Of a stretch of 64,000 nt of DNA, positions 48,397 through 58,529 are shown piece after piece (position 1 is the stretch's first letter; every line of letters starts with the position of its first letter). The translations under genes and the position numbers were made by a program. The stretch is from Opitutia bacterium UBA7350 (lineage in GTDB: Bacteria; Verrucomicrobiota; Verrucomicrobiia; Opitutales; Coraliomargaritaceae). The stretch spans positions 1 through 64,000 of the forward strand of contig CATINC010000013.1 of NCBI GenBank assembly GCA_949524905.1, given 5' to 3'. The notes beneath the pieces were generated by a model that worked only from the letters and a program-made list of their open reading frames with translations, had not been told where the DNA came from and made no database searches.

Positions 48397-49165
48397 GACA
48401 ATGCCCTCCATGACTATCCAGGTGCTCATGGTCGTGTTGCACCATCCTTAATTCATGCCCATAGAGTTTGTTTAAAACATCGCTGCTGAGTGCTCTAGTG
48501 GGATGCACATGGACGCAGCGATTCACGCAAACTACTTTAGGTACGGTGCGCGCCACAAAAGATAGATCATGAGAAACCATCAAAACCGTCATATCCTCAC
48601 CCAAAGCATGTATCCTGTCCATCAAACGTGCGGCCGACGCAACATCAACGTGCGCCGTTGGCTCGTCTAACAACAGAAGATCTGGTTGCGCTAATAATGC
48701 TCGCGCTACCAAAACTGCCTGCCGTTGACCCCCAGACAAACTGGAGAAAGGTGCTTCAGCCAAATTTCCTAATTCCATGGATTCCAGCATCGCAGAGGCC
48801 TTCGTACGTTCAGTCTTGCCAGCCCAACCAAGGCTACTGCCCCGCATGGACCCCATCAAACAGACTTCAAGTGCTGAAATTGGAAATAGCGGATCAAAAG
48901 CAACCTGTTGCGGCACATAACCGACTCGATTACGCGAACGCAAAGGAGAATCACCAAAAAGCAGAACCTCTCCTTGATCGGGTTTTATTAATCCTAGCAT
49001 CAGCTTTATGAGGGTTGATTTACCACCTCCATTGGGGCCGACCATGCATACTGACTCTCCAGCATGAATGTCAAAATCAGCATCTTCAAGCACGGTCTGC
49101 GAGTCATAAGCAAAATGAACGCCTTTAAGGCATACCACTGGTTGAGCTGGATCAGTCATTCGCAA
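48389..49165 (-). CDS. znuC: Metal ABC transporter ATP-binding protein
   Basis: A 258-residue ABC ATPase. The Walker A GPNGGGKST, Q-loop YVPQQVAFD, signature LSGGQRQ, Walker B LLLLDEP and switch His in MVSHD are all in place. The C-terminal 20 residues are His-rich (VQHDHEHLDSHGGHCHG), a likely metal-binding tail. It overlaps the binding-protein gene by 14 bases and the permease gene by 8, so the three are one operon. A second ATG two codons later is an alternative start. Confidence 0.9.
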   Translation of the reverse strand: MRMTDPAQPVVCLKGVHFAYDSQTVLEDADFDIHAGESVCMVGPNGGGKSTLIKLMLGLIKPDQGEVLLFGDSPLRSRNRVGYVPQQVAFDPLFPISALEVCLMGSMRGSSLGWAGKTERTKASAMLESMELGNLAEAPFSSLSGGQRQAVLVARALLAQPDLLLLDEPTAHVDVASAARLMDRIHALGEDMTVLMVSHDLSFVARTVPKVVCVNRCVHVHPTRALSSDVLNKLYGHELRMVQHDHEHLDSHGGHCHG

Positions 49166-50039
49166 AACTCCTCTCTAAGGCGCTAGCTAAACCCAGCATG
49201 TTACTAAAGTAGTCTCGGCCTAAAATGTTCACCTCCATAAGCGGCACCTCTAGGGCGTCTGCCATGACCGCCGCACTACTACGTCCAAATTCAGGCTGCG
49301 TTAAAACACCTCCAATACCTGCCTCCCTTGCCGCTTTGATCAGGTCGACCATTTGCCTTGCTGAGGGGGCACTCCCGGCATGTTCGATTGACCGCTGCTT
49401 AAGACCATATCGCTTAGCAAAATGCACTAAGGATGGATGGTTGATATAAAAACTACGACCCACATACTTGGCAAATTGGACTTTGAGCGAATTATGCAAT
49501 TGCCTTAGTTCCAATTTAAGCTGTTCAGCATTTGCCTTAAATTGATCTGCATACTCAGGCAATAGCTCACTTAAGCCTGTCTCAATGGTATCCGCGTATT
49601 CAATCATTTGAATTGGATCTAACCAGACGTGCGGATCCGAATCCTCTGTACCGCAAAATTCACAATGCCCAGATTCATGCACATGTGTGGATACTTCAAA
49701 AACAGGTCCAAAAAAGCGGAGTTGCTTTTCGCGTACTTCCAACCGCGAGGTGATTGTTGCTTCTACCGGCACGCCTATCCTAAAATAAGCCGCCGCTTGT
49801 GACAATGCGATCATATCGCGCGGACTGGGGGCGTACAACTCCACACATTGACCTGGACGCACCAATGTACGTACTTCAACTACATCGCCACCGACTGCTT
49901 TCACAAAATTAGCCTGTGGTTCAATCGTAACCCATACAGAAACCGCTCCCTCAGTCCACCCGGCAGACGGGAAAGCCGCTAATAAACCCGCCAACAGCGG
50001 GGCAAATTTTAAGTTTGAGAAGTGGTTTAAAAAAGCCAT
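49152..50039 (-). CDS. znuA: Metal ABC transporter substrate-binding protein
   Basis: A 295-residue cluster A-I-type metal-binding protein with an N-terminal signal (FAPLLAGLLAAFPSAGW). The second and third ligands are visible as His137 (DPHVWLDP) and His201 or His206 (INHPSLVHFAKRYGL), and the acidic ligand probably as Glu250 (LTQPEFGRSS). The first His of the usual H-x-Y-E-P motif is missing: the place reads PGQCVELYAPSPRDM, with Cys65 or Glu67 the only candidates. A His/Cys-rich insertion (THVHESGHCEFCG) sits just before His137. Zn is the likeliest substrate, but the altered site makes it uncertain. Confidence 0.82.
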   Translation of the reverse strand: MAFLNHFSNLKFAPLLAGLLAAFPSAGWTEGAVSVWVTIEPQANFVKAVGGDVVEVRTLVRPGQCVELYAPSPRDMIALSQAAAYFRIGVPVEATITSRLEVREKQLRFFGPVFEVSTHVHESGHCEFCGTEDSDPHVWLDPIQMIEYADTIETGLSELLPEYADQFKANAEQLKLELRQLHNSLKVQFAKYVGRSFYINHPSLVHFAKRYGLKQRSIEHAGSAPSARQMVDLIKAAREAGIGGVLTQPEFGRSSAAVMADALEVPLMEVNILGRDYFSNMLGLASALERSFAND

Positions 50040-50091
50040 CAGAAAAAAACGGATATACTTAAGACTCTTATAATAACAAATCGCGCAAGCC

Positions 50092-50808
50092 TCAATCGGA
50101 GGCCTGTTTAAGGACTTTTCTTAAAAAGAGCTCTCGGTGTGCTTCACATGGCCCTATGGCCCTTAAGGCCGAACGATGCTCGGCTGTGCCGTAACCCTTG
50201 TTTTTTGCAAAAGCATAACCTGGAAAAGATTGCTCTAATGCCTGCATTTTACGATCCCGACTTACCTTTGCAGCAATACTTGCCATCGCAATAACAAGCG
50301 ATCGACCATCCCCTCTAACCAACGCCGTGTGTTCATAAGGAAAGGGCTTTAAGGGTCGCCCATCCACCAAAATACTGACACCCGCCGTATCTCCATTCTC
50401 AAAAATTGGCCCACCCGCCGCTGCCAGCGGCAAAGACCACGCCTGCGCACGCTCCGCCAATTCTTCCAAGGCCAACTGCATCGCTAAGCGTGTCGCCCCA
50501 AGAATATTGCGCTCGGCAATCAACTCAACCGACCCCTCCGCTACCGCAAAATCCAAATAGCCATCCGCCCGCAAACCCTCCATCACCTCAAACAAGCCTT
50601 CTCTTTCAAGCACTCCCATCTGCTTTGAATCATTAATACCCGCCGTGCACGTCAAACGCTCTGCGGAATCAAAAAACCCCCGCTTCACGACACAGGCACC
50701 TGCCACCACCGGTCCCGCTAGACAACCGCGTCCCGCCTCGTCCACGCCGATCAGATGATCCAATGACCCTAGTTCATAAGCGTCATACTTTTGCAGATCA
50801 TTCATCAA
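50092..50808 (-). CDS. rnhB: Ribonuclease HII
   Basis: A 238-residue type 2 RNase H that cuts RNA in RNA-DNA hybrids and at misinserted ribonucleotides. The catalytic block IGVDEAGRGCLAGPVVAGA gives Asp23 and Glu24. AGINDSKQM and VRGDGRSLVIAMASIAAKVSRDRKM follow. Its start overlaps the stop of the RNase HIII gene by four bases (ATGA), so they are translationally coupled. An ATG one codon later is equally possible. Confidence 0.95.
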   Translation of the reverse strand: MMNDLQKYDAYELGSLDHLIGVDEAGRGCLAGPVVAGACVVKRGFFDSAERLTCTAGINDSKQMGVLEREGLFEVMEGLRADGYLDFAVAEGSVELIAERNILGATRLAMQLALEELAERAQAWSLPLAAAGGPIFENGDTAGVSILVDGRPLKPFPYEHTALVRGDGRSLVIAMASIAAKVSRDRKMQALEQSFPGYAFAKNKGYGTAEHRSALRAIGPCEAHRELFLRKVLKQASD

Positions 50809-51794
50809 TACTTAGACCAAGACGGCTTTGCAGGCGGCTCCAACCCCTGCGCCTCATAAGCTGTCTTAAAATGCATTTTCGCAAACTCGCTCAAAACAGA
50901 AGCACCATTTTCGGAAAAAATAGTCTTTGCTTGCTCAAGTACTTTGCCGCTCGCTCCCTTAGCTAAAGTTACACCCGCTTCATCCGAGAGGCGCTTCATC
51001 TCACGCACATAAACAGCCCGCGCAACAATTGATGCCGCTGCCACGACTGGATCCGACTCCGCCTTGGTACGACTTTCCAAGCGAAAATCCTTACGATCCT
51101 TAACATAGGCATCCACCAACTTCTGTTTTGTAAACTGATCTAGCAAGCCCCATGGCGCCGCCCGTTCATCCAAAGCTGCATTGAGAGACTTTCCGTGAAA
51201 CCAAGCCAATAGCTTATTTAAATTGCGACCAAATTTACCGTAGAGTTCATTATATTTTAACATCCGCGCAAATGCGATTTGCACCACCACGCCTTTAGTT
51301 TTTCGTATCTCCTTATCCAATTTCAAAATACTGCTGTCGCTCAACTTCTTGCTATCTGCCACCCCAAGCTCCATCCAAGCACGTACCATCTCGCCATCCG
51401 CTATCACACAAGCAGTAACCAAAGGCCCAAATAAATCACCCTTTCCGCTTTCGTCGCAACCCGCATGTAATTCAAACCATTCCGGATGATGCACCGCCTC
51501 GTAACCCAAACGTGCCTCCCCCGTGATTTCAGCTTCTAAAACATCACGCACAAAATCTTCGGTTTTTTTACCCGAAACCACCACTTTCCCGCTCTGGTAA
51601 CCCACCACATTAACCTTTTCTCCCTTAAAAGCGAACAGCGAGTACGCCACATCATAATGAAACCACGGTCCTTTATGACCTGCTTCCAAGTAATCCCCCA
51701 GCCGGTCCAGTTGATCCTGTTCCAGCTTGAGGGTATACATGGTTTTGGCCTTGGTACCCTCGTCCTCGACCGGCACTTTCCGTTTCTTTGGCAT
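50805..51794 (-). CDS. rnhC: Ribonuclease HIII
   Basis: A 329-residue type 2 RNase H of the HIII group. It has an N-terminal TBP-like substrate-binding domain (about 20-105; DRLGDYLEAGHKGPWFHYDVAYS, GKVVVSGKKTEDFVRDVL). The catalytic domain is marked by CDESGKGDLFGPLVTACV, GVADSKKLSD and SDPVVAAASIVARAVYVREM. RNase HIII usually replaces HI; finding HII directly behind it in one operon is uncommon. Confidence 0.93.
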   Translation of the reverse strand: MPKKRKVPVEDEGTKAKTMYTLKLEQDQLDRLGDYLEAGHKGPWFHYDVAYSLFAFKGEKVNVVGYQSGKVVVSGKKTEDFVRDVLEAEITGEARLGYEAVHHPEWFELHAGCDESGKGDLFGPLVTACVIADGEMVRAWMELGVADSKKLSDSSILKLDKEIRKTKGVVVQIAFARMLKYNELYGKFGRNLNKLLAWFHGKSLNAALDERAAPWGLLDQFTKQKLVDAYVKDRKDFRLESRTKAESDPVVAAASIVARAVYVREMKRLSDEAGVTLAKGASGKVLEQAKTIFSENGASVLSEFAKMHFKTAYEAQGLEPPAKPSWSKY

Positions 51795-51881
51795 TCACCT
51801 AGCAAATAAGCAATCGTACGCACCGCAAGCATGTTCAACATTGCCTCACCCCCCTCAAACTGATTCATCAAAAAAAAGCCG

Positions 51882-52904
51882 ATGCAATTACCCGATCCAG
51901 TCGACTGCTTTCGCCACAAGCTCCTACAATGGTACCAACTTGCTCAACGCCCACTTCCTTGGCGCGATAAACCCAGTCTTTATTCCACGGTCGTCTCCGA
52001 ATTTATGCTTCAGCAGACTCAGGTCAAAACCATGCTTCCCTACTTTAAAAATTGGATGCGCCGCTTTCCAGATTTTCAAACCCTTGCAAAAGCTGCCCCA
52101 GAAACAGTCCTCAAAAACTGGGAAGGCCTCGGTTACTACAGTCGCGCCCGCAATCTCCACAAACTTGCTAAAGCATTTATTCAACTTTCCCAAGCACCAC
52201 AAAGCCCGGAGGAGTGGCAAAACCTTCCCGGCATCGGCCCCTATACCGCCGCGGCCATTAGCTCTATCGCGCAAAACTTTCCCGCCGCAGTTATAGACGG
52301 TAATGTTGTGCGCGTCTTGGCACGTGTTTGTAACCAGGCTCAGCCCTTCTCGAGCAACAGCCAAGCAGTTCAATCATTCATCGATGCCGCTGACACTCTT
52401 CTCGATCCCAATCACCCAGGAGATTATAATCAAGCTCTCATGGAACTTGGCGCCACGGTTTGCCTCAAAAACAAACCCAACTGCCAACATTGCCCCCTGC
52501 GATCTCATTGCCTTGCCTTAAAAGTAAACCCTCAGCACCTCACCTCCCTTCCAAGTATCCAACGCCCCACCATTCAAAAAATCGAAATCGACCGCGCCCT
52601 CATTCTCTCTAGTAAAAAAATTCTCCTACACCGTATCCCCGACAACGCTCATCGCCTCGCTGGACAATACGAAATTCCCGTCTTACAAAACCTTCCACTA
52701 ACCCGACCCACACAAAAACCACATACTGTAAAGACTCGCGGCATCGCAAACCAACGCATTAAAGAAAGCCTCTTTCTCTTCAGGCAAGCCACCGAGATCA
52801 CCTGTCCGTCCACCTATGATTGGATTCACTTCGACCAACTCGATCAAATCACGCTTTCCGGACCACACCGCAAATGGCTCAACCAACTACTGCCTGCGCT
52901 TTAA
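51882..52904 (+). CDS. mutY: A/G-specific adenine glycosylase MutY
   Basis: A 340-residue base-excision enzyme that removes adenine opposite 8-oxoguanine. The HhH-GPD core has Glu40 in VVSEFMLQQTQV and Asp139 in AAVIDGNVVRVLAR, with LPGIGPYTAAAI between. The four-cysteine iron-sulfur loop is Cys194, 201, 204 and 210 (CLKNKPNCQHCPLRSHC). The C-terminal NUDIX-like domain (about 230-340) is present but diverged. It is divergent from the RNase H pair. Confidence 0.95.
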   Translation: MQLPDPVDCFRHKLLQWYQLAQRPLPWRDKPSLYSTVVSEFMLQQTQVKTMLPYFKNWMRRFPDFQTLAKAAPETVLKNWEGLGYYSRARNLHKLAKAFIQLSQAPQSPEEWQNLPGIGPYTAAAISSIAQNFPAAVIDGNVVRVLARVCNQAQPFSSNSQAVQSFIDAADTLLDPNHPGDYNQALMELGATVCLKNKPNCQHCPLRSHCLALKVNPQHLTSLPSIQRPTIQKIEIDRALILSSKKILLHRIPDNAHRLAGQYEIPVLQNLPLTRPTQKPHTVKTRGIANQRIKESLFLFRQATEITCPSTYDWIHFDQLDQITLSGPHRKWLNQLLPAL

Positions 52905-52957
52905 CGATTGCTCAAATCAAAACAAAAGCCTAATCATAACGATATAACCATCACCTC

Positions 52958-54658
52958 ATGGATATAAGCAATCTATACACCGATCTCAGCGAAACCGACC
53001 GTCAGGAAATTGAAGCCTTGCCGCGCGCCGAGCGCCTCGAGCAAATTGCGACCCTGCGCAATCAACCCACTAAGCAATTACTAGAGGAAGTCGCCCGTAC
53101 CTGCAAAATTCCCCTAGTTAAAGATTTTGAGCTGCTCAAAAATCCCACCGAAACAATTCCTTTGAGACTCATCCATACATACCAATGCCTCCCCATTGCA
53201 CAAAGCCAAGATTCAGAAGGCAAAAAAAATGAAGCCAGCGAACCGCTCCCACTTGTAACGCTCTGGCCTCCTGATCCCATCATGGATCGTTGGATTTTTG
53301 CCACTTGCGGACGACAACCCCAATGGTTCCTTGGCAACCCCGAAATGGTCAACAACACCATCACACAACATTTTGGGGTTGGCGCTGACTCATTAGACGA
53401 ATCCGATATCCTTACGGAAGAGGCCGAACTAGAAAGCGAAGAAGACGAAGACGCTGCCGTTATTCGATTTGTCAATGAAGTCGTCCAAAAGGCGGTCAAT
53501 GACCGAGCGACCGATATTCACTTTGAGCCACTCCGCGATGAACTACAAATCCGCTATCGTATCGACGGCGAACTTGTTCCAGTTCGCGTACCAGATAACC
53601 TCATCAAATTCCAAGGAGCCATTATCTCCCGACTCAAGATCATGGCTAAGCTCAACATTTCCGAAAAACGACGCCCCCAAGATGGGCGAATCGCCTTTGG
53701 CTCAGGCGAAAACGAACTCGACATTCGAATCTCTACCTTCCCAACCATGTATGGAGAGAGCGTTAGCCTTCGTCTACTGAGCCAAAAATCTAAACCCCTC
53801 TCCATGATTGAACTCGGCCTTGCACCGGACGAAGAGCAAAAGCTCACGCGCGCCCTCGCCTCCCCCCACGGGATTATCCTCGTCACGGGTCCAACCGGAT
53901 CAGGTAAATCCACTTCGCTAACTGCCTACATCCGTCTTATTAATAAACCTGAACGCCGCATCATCACGGTTGAAGATCCCGTCGAATACGAAGTGCCAGG
54001 CGTCAATCAAACTCAAGTGCACCCTGAAATTGGACTCACCTTTGCAAAAGCGCTACGCTCCGTCCTCAGGCAAGATCCTGACGTAATTATGGTTGGGGAA
54101 ATTCGCGACCGCGAAACCGCCGATATCGCTATTCGAGCATCCCTGACCGGACACCTCGTCCTCAGCACTCTTCATACCAATGATGCCCCTGGCGCACTCA
54201 CTCGGCTGATCGATATGGACATCGAGCCCTTCCTGATCGCCTCCTCCGTTGAAATGATCGTCGCGCAACGACTTGTCCGCCGTCTCTGTCCCAATTGCGC
54301 TCGACCGGCCAACCACGATCCGCTCCACATTGAAAGCTGCCTTTCTACTATGCAAATCGATCGCAATGAAGTGCCTCACGGACAGCTTCTCAAAAGCGCT
54401 CAAGGTTGCGAACGCTGCCGAAATCTTGGCTTCCGTGGACGCATCGGAATCTTTGAAATTCTTCGAGTGACCGACGAAATCCATGAACATATCGTCCAGC
54501 GCGCCTCAGCCCGAAAGATTCGCCAAACCGCCATCGAGCAAGGTATGAATACCCTTATGCGCAGCGGCTGGGCACATATTAAAAACGGTCAAACGACCCT
54601 TGAGGAAGTCATGCGTTACGCGGAAATTGAAAGCGAGGAATCAGAAATCCTCCATTAA
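52958..54658 (+). CDS. Type II/IV secretion-pilus assembly ATPase (PilB/GspE family)
   Basis: A 566-residue hexameric assembly ATPase. The N-terminal part (1-150) is an N-terminal pilus-ATPase-type domain. Residues 165 on hold [21 protein letters not shown], the Walker [10 protein letters not shown] near 310, and the Asp-box/Walker [13 protein letters not shown] near 372. [19 protein letters not shown] and a four-cysteine zinc site (CPNC near 443, CERC near 483) follow. It powers type IV pilus or type II secretion assembly; which one cannot be told, as no pilin or secretin gene is adjacent. Its 3' end overlaps the convergent gene by 18 bases. Confidence 0.93.
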   Translation: MDISNLYTDLSETDRQEIEALPRAERLEQIATLRNQPTKQLLEEVARTCKIPLVKDFELLKNPTETIPLRLIHTYQCLPIAQSQDSEGKKNEASEPLPLVTLWPPDPIMDRWIFATCGRQPQWFLGNPEMVNNTITQHFGVGADSLDESDILTEEAELESEEDEDAAVIRFVNEVVQKAVNDRATDIHFEPLRDELQIRYRIDGELVPVRVPDNLIKFQGAIISRLKIMAKLNISEKRRPQDGRIAFGSGENELDIRISTFPTMYGESVSLRLLSQKSKPLSMIELGLAPDEEQKLTRALASPHGIILVTGPTGSGKSTSLTAYIRLINKPERRIITVEDPVEYEVPGVNQTQVHPEIGLTFAKALRSVLRQDPDVIMVGEIRDRETADIAIRASLTGHLVLSTLHTNDAPGALTRLIDMDIEPFLIASSVEMIVAQRLVRRLCPNCARPANHDPLHIESCLSTMQIDRNEVPHGQLLKSAQGCERCRNLGFRGRIGIFEILRVTDEIHEHIVQRASARKIRQTAIEQGMNTLMRSGWAHIKNGQTTLEEVMRYAEIESEESEILH

Positions 54659-55453
54659 ATAACGACGACCTACCCCATAGCATGCGGGATAGGCGCGGCA
54701 GAGGTTCCGTAGACGAGCTCTGAAGTTTTCCGCCTTTAATGGACGCTCACTGAATGCAACCACTCGGTTTTCATAGCCCTCCAACCAAAAGACTTTACGG
54801 TATGGGAAACGCGCTCCTAGCTCCGCGTTCCGCATCGGTGGCAAATGCGGAACTTTATCTGGTTCGATTAAATTCAAAACCAGCATGCCACCCGGACGCA
54901 GTAATTCAACCATCTCGCCAAACCATACATCATCTAGCGGCGCGTAACGCACAGGCTCTCCGTCTAGCTCACCATACAAGTCATCGATTATGAGATCATA
55001 GGATCCTTCCTTCGAATGCGTCCGAACCCACTCCACTGCGTCGCCAGTAACCAATTCCACCCCAGCGGAGCACCCGAAAAAGCCATCTGCAACAGAAAGA
55101 TGCAAAGGATCCAACTCCACCCCCACAATTTGCTTAATACCCGCAGCAACCCCCAAGACCCCTGCAGCTGCCCCTGCTCCAAAACCTAAAATACAAGCAG
55201 TCTCGATGCCCTCAGTGGTGCGGTGTAAGGCAGGTAGCGCCAGCAAATCCCATACACTCCCGGCTAGCGGACGCTTTGGGTTCCACTGTGAATGGTGTAC
55301 TCCATTTCGATAAAGCCGTACGCTCGATCCCGCTGACCTCACCTCGTAATAATCCTCACCCGTGCTGTACTGCCATAAAATTGCCATTGATAGCCAATGA
55401 GAACAATCCTCGTACCATCGCAAGACAGGAGTTTTCGTCGCCCCAAAAATCAT
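54641..55453 (-). CDS. Spermidine-synthase-like (SAM-dependent methyltransferase fold) protein
   Basis: A 270-residue protein of the spermine/spermidine synthase superfamily. The Rossmann block [33 protein letters not shown], the VTGDAVEWV acidic position and [12 protein letters not shown] are visible. The N-terminal strand-rich part reads [24 protein letters not shown], a variant of the usual hairpin. It lacks a clear putrescine-binding set, so polyamine synthesis is only one possibility; a methyltransferase on another small molecule is equally likely. It is convergent with the PilB-type gene and overlaps it. Confidence 0.75.
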   Translation of the reverse strand: MIFGATKTPVLRWYEDCSHWLSMAILWQYSTGEDYYEVRSAGSSVRLYRNGVHHSQWNPKRPLAGSVWDLLALPALHRTTEGIETACILGFGAGAAAGVLGVAAGIKQIVGVELDPLHLSVADGFFGCSAGVELVTGDAVEWVRTHSKEGSYDLIIDDLYGELDGEPVRYAPLDDVWFGEMVELLRPGGMLVLNLIEPDKVPHLPPMRNAELGARFPYRKVFWLEGYENRVVAFSERPLKAENFRARLRNLCRAYPACYGVGRRYLMEDF

Positions 55454-55522
55454 GGTAGGTTTGCAAAATAATTCGATGCCGCAAATGGCTATTTAGCCTT
55501 ATTTCTTGAAATATTCATCCAT

Positions 55523-55589
55523 AATTGTTGCAATGAAAATCTTGTCGTCCTAAATCCAAGTAAATTTAAGGACTAACAATTGTTACAAT
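55523..55589. repeat. Twin 12-base sites upstream of the TonB operon
   Basis: AATTGTTGCAAT (55523-55534) and AATTGTTACAAT (55578-55589) differ at one base and are 55 bases apart, about five helical turns. The second contains the perfect palindrome ATTGT-T-ACAAT. They lie 75-140 bases ahead of the DUF3450 start in the 209-base intergenic region and could be binding sites for a regulator of the operon. Confidence 0.4.
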
Positions 55590-55662
55590 CTTATAAAACT
55601 TAACGGAAACTTAATTATAGTATCGCAAATTTGCCCCAGGATTCGATATCAGAAACCTTGTC

Positions 55663-56424
55663 ATGAATATAAAACAATCATTCTTCACAACATTAATTTT
55701 AACTGCGTTCATACTTCCCGCACACGCCGAAGATCCCATTAACACAACGCGCGACGTTCTTTACCAATGGGTAGAAACAAAACAGATCTTCTCCGAGGAA
55801 ACCAGTGACTGGCAGTTGGAAAAATCCATTCTGCAAGATACAGAAGTTTTGCTCTCCAAAGAGTTGGCAAGAATGAATGCCGCCATCGACGATCTCGAAG
55901 CATCCGCTACTGCTGCAGATGCCGATCGAACCACGCTTACGGAAGAAAAAGAAAAACAAATTGCGGCCTCGGCTGTGGTCAAAGCCAATATCGGAGCCCT
56001 CGAAGAAAAAGTTAAAGCCATTGTAAAAACTTTACCTGGACCCCTCGTTGACAAAATCAAGCCCCTTATTCGCCGCTTACCAAATGATTCTACCAACACT
56101 AAACTTTCACTTGGTGAACGTGTGCAAAACGTTGTCGGCATCCTCAGTCAGGCAGACAAATTCAACTCTACGATCACCCTCAGCAATGAGTCTCGGGAAA
56201 TCTCCGACGACAAAGTAGTACAAGTTACAACCCTTTACTGGGGACTCGCAGAAGCCTACTTTGTTGATAACTCCGGCTCCTACGCCGGTGTCGGTAAACC
56301 AGGCACCGACGCTTGGGAATGGACCCAAATGAATGAAGTAGGTCCTGCAATAAAACAGCTCCTAGATATATACGAAGGAACCGGAGAAATCCAATTCGTC
56401 AAAATTCCAGCCAGCATCCAATAA
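55663..56424 (+). CDS. DUF3450-family periplasmic protein of the TonB operon
   Basis: A 253-residue exported protein with signal peptide MNIKQSFFTTLILTAFILPAHA. A coiled-coil runs over about residues 40-125, and a C-terminal globular half contains TTLYWGLAEAYFVDNSG and GKPGTDAWEW. This layout matches the DUF3450 family, which is found as the first gene of TonB clusters in several Gram-negative groups. Its function is unknown. The coiled coil suggests it works with the next gene's long periplasmic helix region. It begins the six-gene operon. Confidence 0.85.
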   Translation: MNIKQSFFTTLILTAFILPAHAEDPINTTRDVLYQWVETKQIFSEETSDWQLEKSILQDTEVLLSKELARMNAAIDDLEASATAADADRTTLTEEKEKQIAASAVVKANIGALEEKVKAIVKTLPGPLVDKIKPLIRRLPNDSTNTKLSLGERVQNVVGILSQADKFNSTITLSNESREISDDKVVQVTTLYWGLAEAYFVDNSGSYAGVGKPGTDAWEWTQMNEVGPAIKQLLDIYEGTGEIQFVKIPASIQ

Positions 56425-56450
56425 ATTAACGCCCAATTTCCAGCAGCATT

Positions 56451-57851
56451 ATGCAAGCCATCAAAAAAACCCTCCTCGCGATCATCGCCCTTGCGCTCTC
56501 GCTCTCGCTCCAAGCGCAAGAATTTGATTCCGCCAGCAAACAAGCAAAAGCCGACCTCGAACTTGCCCTAGAGGAACTCAGCAACCTAAGAAAGGCGATC
56601 GCGTCCGAAAAGATTCCCCTTCTTCGAGAGGTATCAACACTTGAGAACGAAGTGCGACAAAAGGATGCCGAACTGAAACGACTGCGCCGCCTGCGCGACA
56701 ACAGTGACCTTGGCCTCAATCGATTACGTGAACAAGTTGAAGCCAACAAAGCGCAAAACGAATACGCCGCTGGGCTCCTAGATGAGTTCGTCCGCTCTTT
56801 TGAAACACGCATACACTACAGCGAACGCCAACTATACGAGGCGGCTACCGAGGAAGCTAAACTTGCCCTCGAAGACTCAGACATGAGTCAAGCAGCCCGC
56901 TTCAATAAGCAAATTGAAGTGATTGATGCTGCCCTTGATCGACTTGAAAACCTCGTCGGCGGTTACGCCTTTGAAGGCAAAGCCCTTGCACCCAGTGGTG
57001 ATATCGAAAGGGGTACTTTTGCCGCTTTTGGTCCATCTGTTTATTTTGCCTCAGGAAGCTCTGAGCTTGCTGGAATCGCCATTACTAAACTCAACGCCGC
57101 CGAAGCGGCTATTGCAAACCCAGGCGATGCCTTCACCAATAACATCCGCGAATTTGTCACTCAAGACGAAGGATCAATTCCTGCAGATGCCACCCTCGGG
57201 AAAGCCCTTAAAATTGCCGAAAGCAATGATTCGATCGCGGAACACATCGGCAAGGGCGGCAGCGTTGGATATGTCATCATCGTCCTTGGACTAACCTGTC
57301 TCTTGGTTGGCGCACTTAAGGTTAGAGAAATTTCTAACTTTCACGCGCCCAGCTCAAAAGAAACGCTTACCATCATTCAATCCATTGAAAGCAATGATAT
57401 CAAAGCCGCTCAAGAAACTGCATCTAATATACCAGGCGCTGGCGGAAAACTCCTGAAAGTAGGCTTGGAGCATCTCGATGAAAAACGTGGGACCCTCGAA
57501 GAAATCCTCTACGAGAAGATACTTGCTGTCCGCCCAAAATTGGAGCGTTACCTACCCTTTATGGCATTAACGGCTGCCGCGGCACCCCTCCTTGGCTTGC
57601 TTGGTACCGTTACGGGTATGATCAAAACCTTCAACTTGATTACCATTTTTGGAACGGGTGACGCCAAAAGTCTTTCCTCGGGAATTTCCGAAGCCCTAGT
57701 CACGACTGAACTCGGTCTCATTGTTGCAATCCCAGCCTTAATTTTTCACGGTCTGCTTGCCCGTATGGCACGCCAAAAAATTGGAGATATGGAGCAAGCT
57801 GCTGTTAGCTTAGTCAACGCTGCAGCGAGTAATCGTTCCAGCATTAAATAG
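56451..57851 (+). CDS. Long ExbB/TolQ-family protein with periplasmic coiled coil (TtpC-like)
   Basis: A 466-residue protein. It has a signal peptide ([22 protein letters not shown]), a coiled coil at about 25-165 ([19 protein letters not shown]-type heptads), a periplasmic part, and a transmembrane helix near 280-300 ([20 protein letters not shown]). The C-terminal MotA/TolQ/ExbB domain (365-455) shows [20 protein letters not shown] and [20 protein letters not shown]. It resembles TtpC, the extra ExbB-like partner of the Vibrio TonB2 system. It likely forms a proton channel with ExbB and ExbD and a periplasmic extension toward the outer membrane. Confidence 0.85.
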   Translation: MQAIKKTLLAIIALALSLSLQAQEFDSASKQAKADLELALEELSNLRKAIASEKIPLLREVSTLENEVRQKDAELKRLRRLRDNSDLGLNRLREQVEANKAQNEYAAGLLDEFVRSFETRIHYSERQLYEAATEEAKLALEDSDMSQAARFNKQIEVIDAALDRLENLVGGYAFEGKALAPSGDIERGTFAAFGPSVYFASGSSELAGIAITKLNAAEAAIANPGDAFTNNIREFVTQDEGSIPADATLGKALKIAESNDSIAEHIGKGGSVGYVIIVLGLTCLLVGALKVREISNFHAPSSKETLTIIQSIESNDIKAAQETASNIPGAGGKLLKVGLEHLDEKRGTLEEILYEKILAVRPKLERYLPFMALTAAAAPLLGLLGTVTGMIKTFNLITIFGTGDAKSLSSGISEALVTTELGLIVAIPALIFHGLLARMARQKIGDMEQAAVSLVNAAASNRSSIK

Positions 57852-57881
57852 TAACTTTCCGCACTTAAGCCTCCAGCTTTT

Positions 57882-58484
57882 ATGGAATCCATCTTAGATA
57901 TTTTTCTCAAATGTACCAACATTTGGAAGAGCGGCGGATGGGTCATGATACCCTTGTTTCTGCTCGCTATTCTCATCTACACGAATGGAATTAACCTGCT
58001 CCTTTTTCTCCGCAAGGGGACTTTGCAACTAGGTAAAGAGGATGATTGGACCCGATGGGTTGAGAAACCAGAAGATGCCACTGGTCGCGTAGGTGAAATA
58101 ATTCGCTACACCCAAAACAATGTTACCTCCTCAAAGCACCTACGCATTCGCTTTGAGGAAATCAGAAAATCATTACTGCAAAATATCGAACGACACCTTA
58201 CTTTCCTGAGCACACTCGTTGCAGCCGCACCTCTCATGGGTCTTTTGGGCACCGTTATTGGTATGCTGGGCACCTTTGCCGCAATCTCTAGCGGCGGCGG
58301 TTCTGAAACTGCCGGCAAAGTTGCCGAAGGGATCTCCGAAGCCCTGATCACAACCCAAACAGGTCTATTCATAGCCCTTCCCGGCATTTTTCTTATTCTG
58401 CTTATTCGCCGACGTAAGCACACCATTGAAGCTGCTCTCGCACGCATCGAATCTGTCAGCCTAACGAAATTAAAGCTCGATTAA
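57882..58484 (+). CDS. exbB: ExbB proton-channel subunit
   Basis: A 200-residue inner-membrane protein with three transmembrane segments (about 20-43, 105-130, 150-185). Family motifs [23 protein letters not shown] and [22 protein letters not shown] are present. With ExbD it uses the proton gradient to energise TonB. It is 30 bases downstream of the TtpC-like gene. Confidence 0.93.
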   Translation: MESILDIFLKCTNIWKSGGWVMIPLFLLAILIYTNGINLLLFLRKGTLQLGKEDDWTRWVEKPEDATGRVGEIIRYTQNNVTSSKHLRIRFEEIRKSLLQNIERHLTFLSTLVAAAPLMGLLGTVIGMLGTFAAISSGGGSETAGKVAEGISEALITTQTGLFIALPGIFLILLIRRRKHTIEAALARIESVSLTKLKLD

Positions 58485-58529
58485 AAACAACCAACGTCTT
58501 TCAAACGCCAACCTTCAAACTTCACCGCC

